Shown here: positions 60,962 to 64,000 of the stretch, piece after piece | Layout of the letters: each line of letters starts with the position of its first letter | How positions within the stretch are numbered: position 1 is the stretch's first letter | Assembly: GCF_018998565.1 (NCBI RefSeq) | Contig: NZ_JAHNZO010000002.1 | Span: 310,001-374,000, forward strand | Source of the DNA: Paenibacillus oleatilyticus | GTDB taxonomy: Bacteria > Bacillota > Bacilli > Paenibacillales > NBRC-103111 | DNA: 64,000 bases | Direction: 5' to 3' | Program-made: the position numbers and the translations under genes | The notes under the pieces: generated by a model | Database searches by the model: none | What the model saw: the letters and a program-made list of their open reading frames with translations, nothing else | Told to the model about the DNA's origin: nothing

Positions 60962-63900
60962 ATCGTGGTTACCTGTACATTGAAGGTGACGGTGGAGGAG
61001 GCGCCGTTAGCTATTGTTCCTATCGGTATTCCCGTATTAGGATGGGCTGCAGGCCGGGATACGCCGTCTACGACGACGCTGCCGTCGACGAAGACGGTAC
61101 CTGCCGGAATAGGGTCGATCAGTACGACGTTATTGACCGGCTCTATGCCGTTGTTGGTCACGACAATCGTATAAGTAATCACATCTCCAACGACGGCATC
61201 GACGGCATTCGTGCTCTTGACAACCGATACATCCGGAGCGGAGACCGGGATGACGAGCACGTTGGAATTGACAGATCCCGTCAAGAGACGACCATCCGGC
61301 GGCGAATACGTGTAGGAAGCCGTTGCCTGGTTCACAAGCTGTTGAGGCGACGGCAATGAATCTACCGTAACCTCGAGCGTCACGGTCACGTTGACGGTAG
61401 CGCCGGCTGGTACGTTCCCAAGCGGAATGCCTGTGCTGGGATCGACTCCCGGCTGCGGAACGCCGTTAATCAGCAAGCTGTTGGGCACGATCGCCCATGT
61501 TCCGCTGGACGAACGTCCGTCCGGTATGGTGAAGGTATAGGTGCCCGAAGCCTGATTCGAAAGCTGCTGGCTTGGCGGCAAGGAATCGATGACGACGGAG
61601 AAGGTAACCGTCGCGCTGGCCGTAATGATACCCAGCGGTATGCCTGCCGAAGGATCGGCTCCGGGCACCGGACTTCCATTTAGAAGCACGCTGTTAGGAA
61701 CTAATGTCGTACCGACCGGAATCGTGTCGCTCAGCGTGACGGAGGCTCCGATGTTGCCCGTATTGTTTAGCTGGATCGTATAAACGACGGTATCTCCGAC
61801 CGTGGCATTCACCGTATTGGCGCTTTTGGCTGCATTGAAGATCGCTTGATAAACCGGTGTCGATACGGTGTTGGAGAAGGTGACCGCAGAGAAAGCACCT
61901 GATGTAAAGCTGACGGAAGATTGATTATTTAAAACGGCAGGCGTAGGCAGTGAAGTTACATTTGCGCTAAATGCGACGGTAACGGTAACTCCCGGCGCGA
62001 TGGAGCCGATCGTGATTCCTGTGGCCGGATTGGCATCCGGACGGGCCACAGAGTCCACCGTAACCGACCCGGGGACTAAAGCCGTACCGGCAGGCAAGGG
62101 GTCCGTAAAGACGACATTATTTACCGTTTCAATGCCGGCGTTCGTGATCGCCGTGCTATAGACGAGAACGTCGCCCACATAAGTTGCCGTTGTCGGAGTG
62201 CTCTTGACGACGGTAACATTCGGGGCGGATAAAGGAATTGTGACCGTGTTGGAAAGAGCCGACCCGTTATGTACCGTCCCGTTCGGCAGTGTGAACGTAT
62301 AGGCAGCAGATCCCTGGTTTACCAATTGCTGAGGTGTCGGCAAGGTGTCGATAACGACGGAAAACATCACGGTGGTCGTCGCTCCGCCTGCGATGCTGCC
62401 CGCATTGATGCCCACGGACGGATCGGCGCCGGCGGCAGAGGAGCCGTTGATAATGACGCTGTTGGGAACGAAAGTCGTACCGGCAGGGATCGTATCCGTC
62501 AATGTGATCTGGGCGGGATAATTTCCCGTGTTATTGACAATCAACGTATAGGTTACCGTATCGCCTAAGGTGGCGTTGCTTGTACTTGCGCTCTTGGCGA
62601 CCGCAATGATGGGTTGAAATACTGGCGTTAAAGTCGTATTGGAGAAGGCAGTCCCCGAGAAGGCGCCGGATGTGAAGCTGACTGCCGCCTGATTGCTCAG
62701 TTGACCTGTTTCCGGGATGGCCGTGACCGTAATATTGAAGGTGACCGTGACGGAGGCGGAAGGTGCGATGGAGCCCAGAGCAATACCTGCATTGGGATCC
62801 AAGGATGAAGGAACCCCGTTAATCGTTACGCTCCCCGGGACGAACGCCGCGCCGGAAGGAACCTTATCGCTCAGCAGCACATTGCTGACCGCCTCAATCC
62901 CGCCGTTGCTTACCGTTACAGTGTACGTGATCGTATCGCCAACGGCGGCGGCTGTTGTCGGCGTGCTTTTGGCAACAGATACATTTGTGGCCGACACTGG
63001 AAACGTAACGATGTTGGATACGGCCGAGCCGGTTAGGGTACGTCCGTCAGGAGGCGTGTAAGTATACGTGGCGGACGCCTGATTGCTGATTTGCTGAGGT
63101 GCAGGCAAGGAAGTAACGACAAAAACGAATGTGACGATGACGCTGGCGCCGGGCGCCACCGTGCCTACATTAATGCCCGTAGCTGGCGAGCTTCCCGGCT
63201 GTGGAACACCGCCGACAATGACGCTGTTCGGGCTGAAGGTCGTTCCGTCAGGCACCGTGTCGGTTAAAGTGACGACAGCGGGCAAGTTGCCGGAGTTGCT
63301 GACATTCACGGTATACGTAATCGTATCGCCAATCGTTGCGTTGCTGGTGCTTGCGCTTTTCGCAAGAGTAATCTGCGGTTGAGTGACCGGTGTCACCGTT
63401 ACGTTGGATGAAGAAGAGCCTGAAAACGTACCGGACGTAAAACTTACCTTCGATTGGTTGCTGATCTGCGAAGGAATCGGCATGGTAATCTTCACCTCGA
63501 ATGTTATGGTAACCGCCGCGCCAGGAGCCAGGGTACCGATTGGGATGCCGGCGGACGGATCTGCGTTTGGCCTGGAGGAGCCATTCACAAATACGCTTCC
63601 GGTGATAAAGCTCGTATTCCCGGGAAGGGAATCGCTGAAAATGACGTTATTGACGTTGGTAATCCCGTTGTTCGTTACAATGGAAGTAAAGGTCAGCGTA
63701 TCGCCGGTAACCACATTAGCGGCGCTTGCGCTCTTGGTTACACTGACGTTAGGCGAGGATACGGGGATGGTTACGCTATTGGAAGTTTTTGTGCCATTAA
63801 GTTGTCTCGTATCCGGCAAAGTGAACGAATAAGCCGCCGACGCCTGATTCACCAACTGCCGCGAAGCGGGCAGCGATGTGATCGTAACGACGAAGCTCAC

Positions 63901-64000
63901 GGTTACCGTAGCTCCGGGAGCAACCGATCCGACAGGAATACCCGTCACCGGACTGACTCCTGGCAGCGGCGTATTGTCGATGAGCACACTGTTTGCGGCA
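60958..64000 (-). CDS. DUF11-repeat surface protein, upstream part (runs off the window)
   Basis: More than 1010 residues, open to the right edge on the minus strand; the N-terminus is outside. About eight DUF11 repeats of roughly 125 residues alternate between two types: type A with GNLPAVVTLTDTVPDGTTF and YTYTPPDGRTLTG, type B with GIEAVSNVLLSDKVPSGAAF and VSFTSGAFSGTAFSN. Near 61496-61502 a type A repeat jumps from GRSSSGT straight to WAIVPNSLLING of another type A half, so about 1.5 repeats have been lost there. Such proteins form long extracellular stalks. No anchor is visible. Confidence 0.82.
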   Translation of the reverse strand, partial: AANSVLIDNTPLPGVSPVTGIPVGSVAPGATVTVSFVVTITSLPASRQLVNQASAAYSFTLPDTRQLNGTKTSNSVTIPVSSPNVSVTKSASAANVVTGDTLTFTSIVTNNGITNVNNVIFSDSLPGNTSFITGSVFVNGSSRPNADPSAGIPIGTLAPGAAVTITFEVKITMPIPSQISNQSKVSFTSGTFSGSSSSNVTVTPVTQPQITLAKSASTSNATIGDTITYTVNVSNSGNLPAVVTLTDTVPDGTTFSPNSVIVGGVPQPGSSPATGINVGTVAPGASVIVTFVFVVTSLPAPQQISNQASATYTYTPPDGRTLTGSAVSNIVTFPVSATNVSVAKSTPTTAAAVGDTITYTVTVSNGGIEAVSNVLLSDKVPSGAAFVPGSVTINGVPSSLDPNAGIALGSIAPSASVTVTFNITVTAIPETGQLSNQAAVSFTSGAFSGTAFSNTTLTPVFQPIIAVAKSASTSNATLGDTVTYTLIVNNTGNYPAQITLTDTIPAGTTFVPNSVIINGSSAAGADPSVGINAGSIAGGATTTVMFSVVIDTLPTPQQLVNQGSAAYTFTLPNGTVHNGSALSNTVTIPLSAPNVTVVKSTPTTATYVGDVLVYSTAITNAGIETVNNVVFTDPLPAGTALVPGSVTVDSVARPDANPATGITIGSIAPGVTVTVAFSANVTSLPTPAVLNNQSSVSFTSGAFSAVTFSNTVSTPVYQAIFNAAKSANTVNATVGDTVVYTIQLNNTGNIGASVTLSDTIPVGTTLVPNSVLLNGSPVPGADPSAGIPLGIITASATVTFSVVIDSLPPSQQLSNQASGTYTFTIPDGRSSSGTWAIVPNSLLINGVPQPGVDPSTGIPLGNVPAGATVNVTVTLEVTVDSLPSPQQLVNQATASYTYSPPDGRLLTGSVNSNVLVIPVSAPDVSVVKSTNAVDAVVGDVITYTIVVTNNGIEPVNNVVLIDPIPAGTVFVDGSVVVDGVSRPAAHPNTGIPIGTIANGASSTVTFNVQVTTI

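Overview
The window looks like chromosomal DNA of an endospore-forming Bacillota, most likely Paenibacillaceae (Paenibacillus or Cohnella type). Supporting signs are strong AGGAGG-type ribosome binding sites, a T-box leader, CcpA-type cre sites, a GerA/GerB/GerC germination operon, a NucB-type nuclease and a ChiD-like chitinase. This assignment is inferred from gene content and was not tested by phylogeny.

Layout. 0-1.5 kb: a MarR regulator and an alpha/beta hydrolase, each behind a copy of the same palindrome. 1.6-5.4 kb: SelO, then a T-box leader and an argS interrupted by an in-frame TAG. 5.4-9.4 kb: a methyltransferase plus FecBCD-type ABC transporter operon. 9.4-24.4 kb: an anaerobic/nitrogen-oxide island with YwiC, a radical SAM/SPASM maturase overlapping a 28-residue peptide gene, RIC/ScdA, NrdG-NrdD (class III ribonucleotide reductase), a broken YciI gene, a NarK transporter fused to a PAS domain, a truncated haemoglobin, a second radical SAM protein, and a seven-gene molybdoenzyme operon. 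Five Fnr-like sites (TGTGA-N6-TCACA type) lie before transcription units of this island, each about 41.5-42.5 bp from a plausible start point.

24.5-31.5 kb: a lipoprotein; an Rrf2 regulator with a thioredoxin-reductase-like protein and a thioredoxin; a frameshifted MerR-methyltransferase fusion facing an amidase; NucB. 31.5-33 kb: a nucleotidyltransferase between repeat arrays that form inverted ends, a candidate mobile unit. 33-42 kb: chitinase; a deletion scar joining a TetR gene to an FAD monooxygenase remnant; a diguanylate cyclase; a GlnK-GlsA-GlnL glutamine module. 42-46 kb: the germination operon. 46-52 kb: a complete fructose PTS operon with its own HPr and enzyme I. 52-59 kb: a toxin-like protein with a frameshifted C-terminus, a DUF418/MerR pair, a DUF4272 protein and a SufR-like regulator. 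59-64 kb: a large DUF11-repeat surface protein running off the right edge.

Most promising for novelty are the radical SAM-peptide pair in an apparently Fnr-controlled operon, the mosaic nitrate-reductase-like complex with an exported Rieske subunit, the NarK-PAS fusion, and the repeat-bounded nucleotidyltransferase unit. A caution: several genes carry single lesions, mostly one missing base in a short homopolymer, so some broken genes may be sequencing errors.
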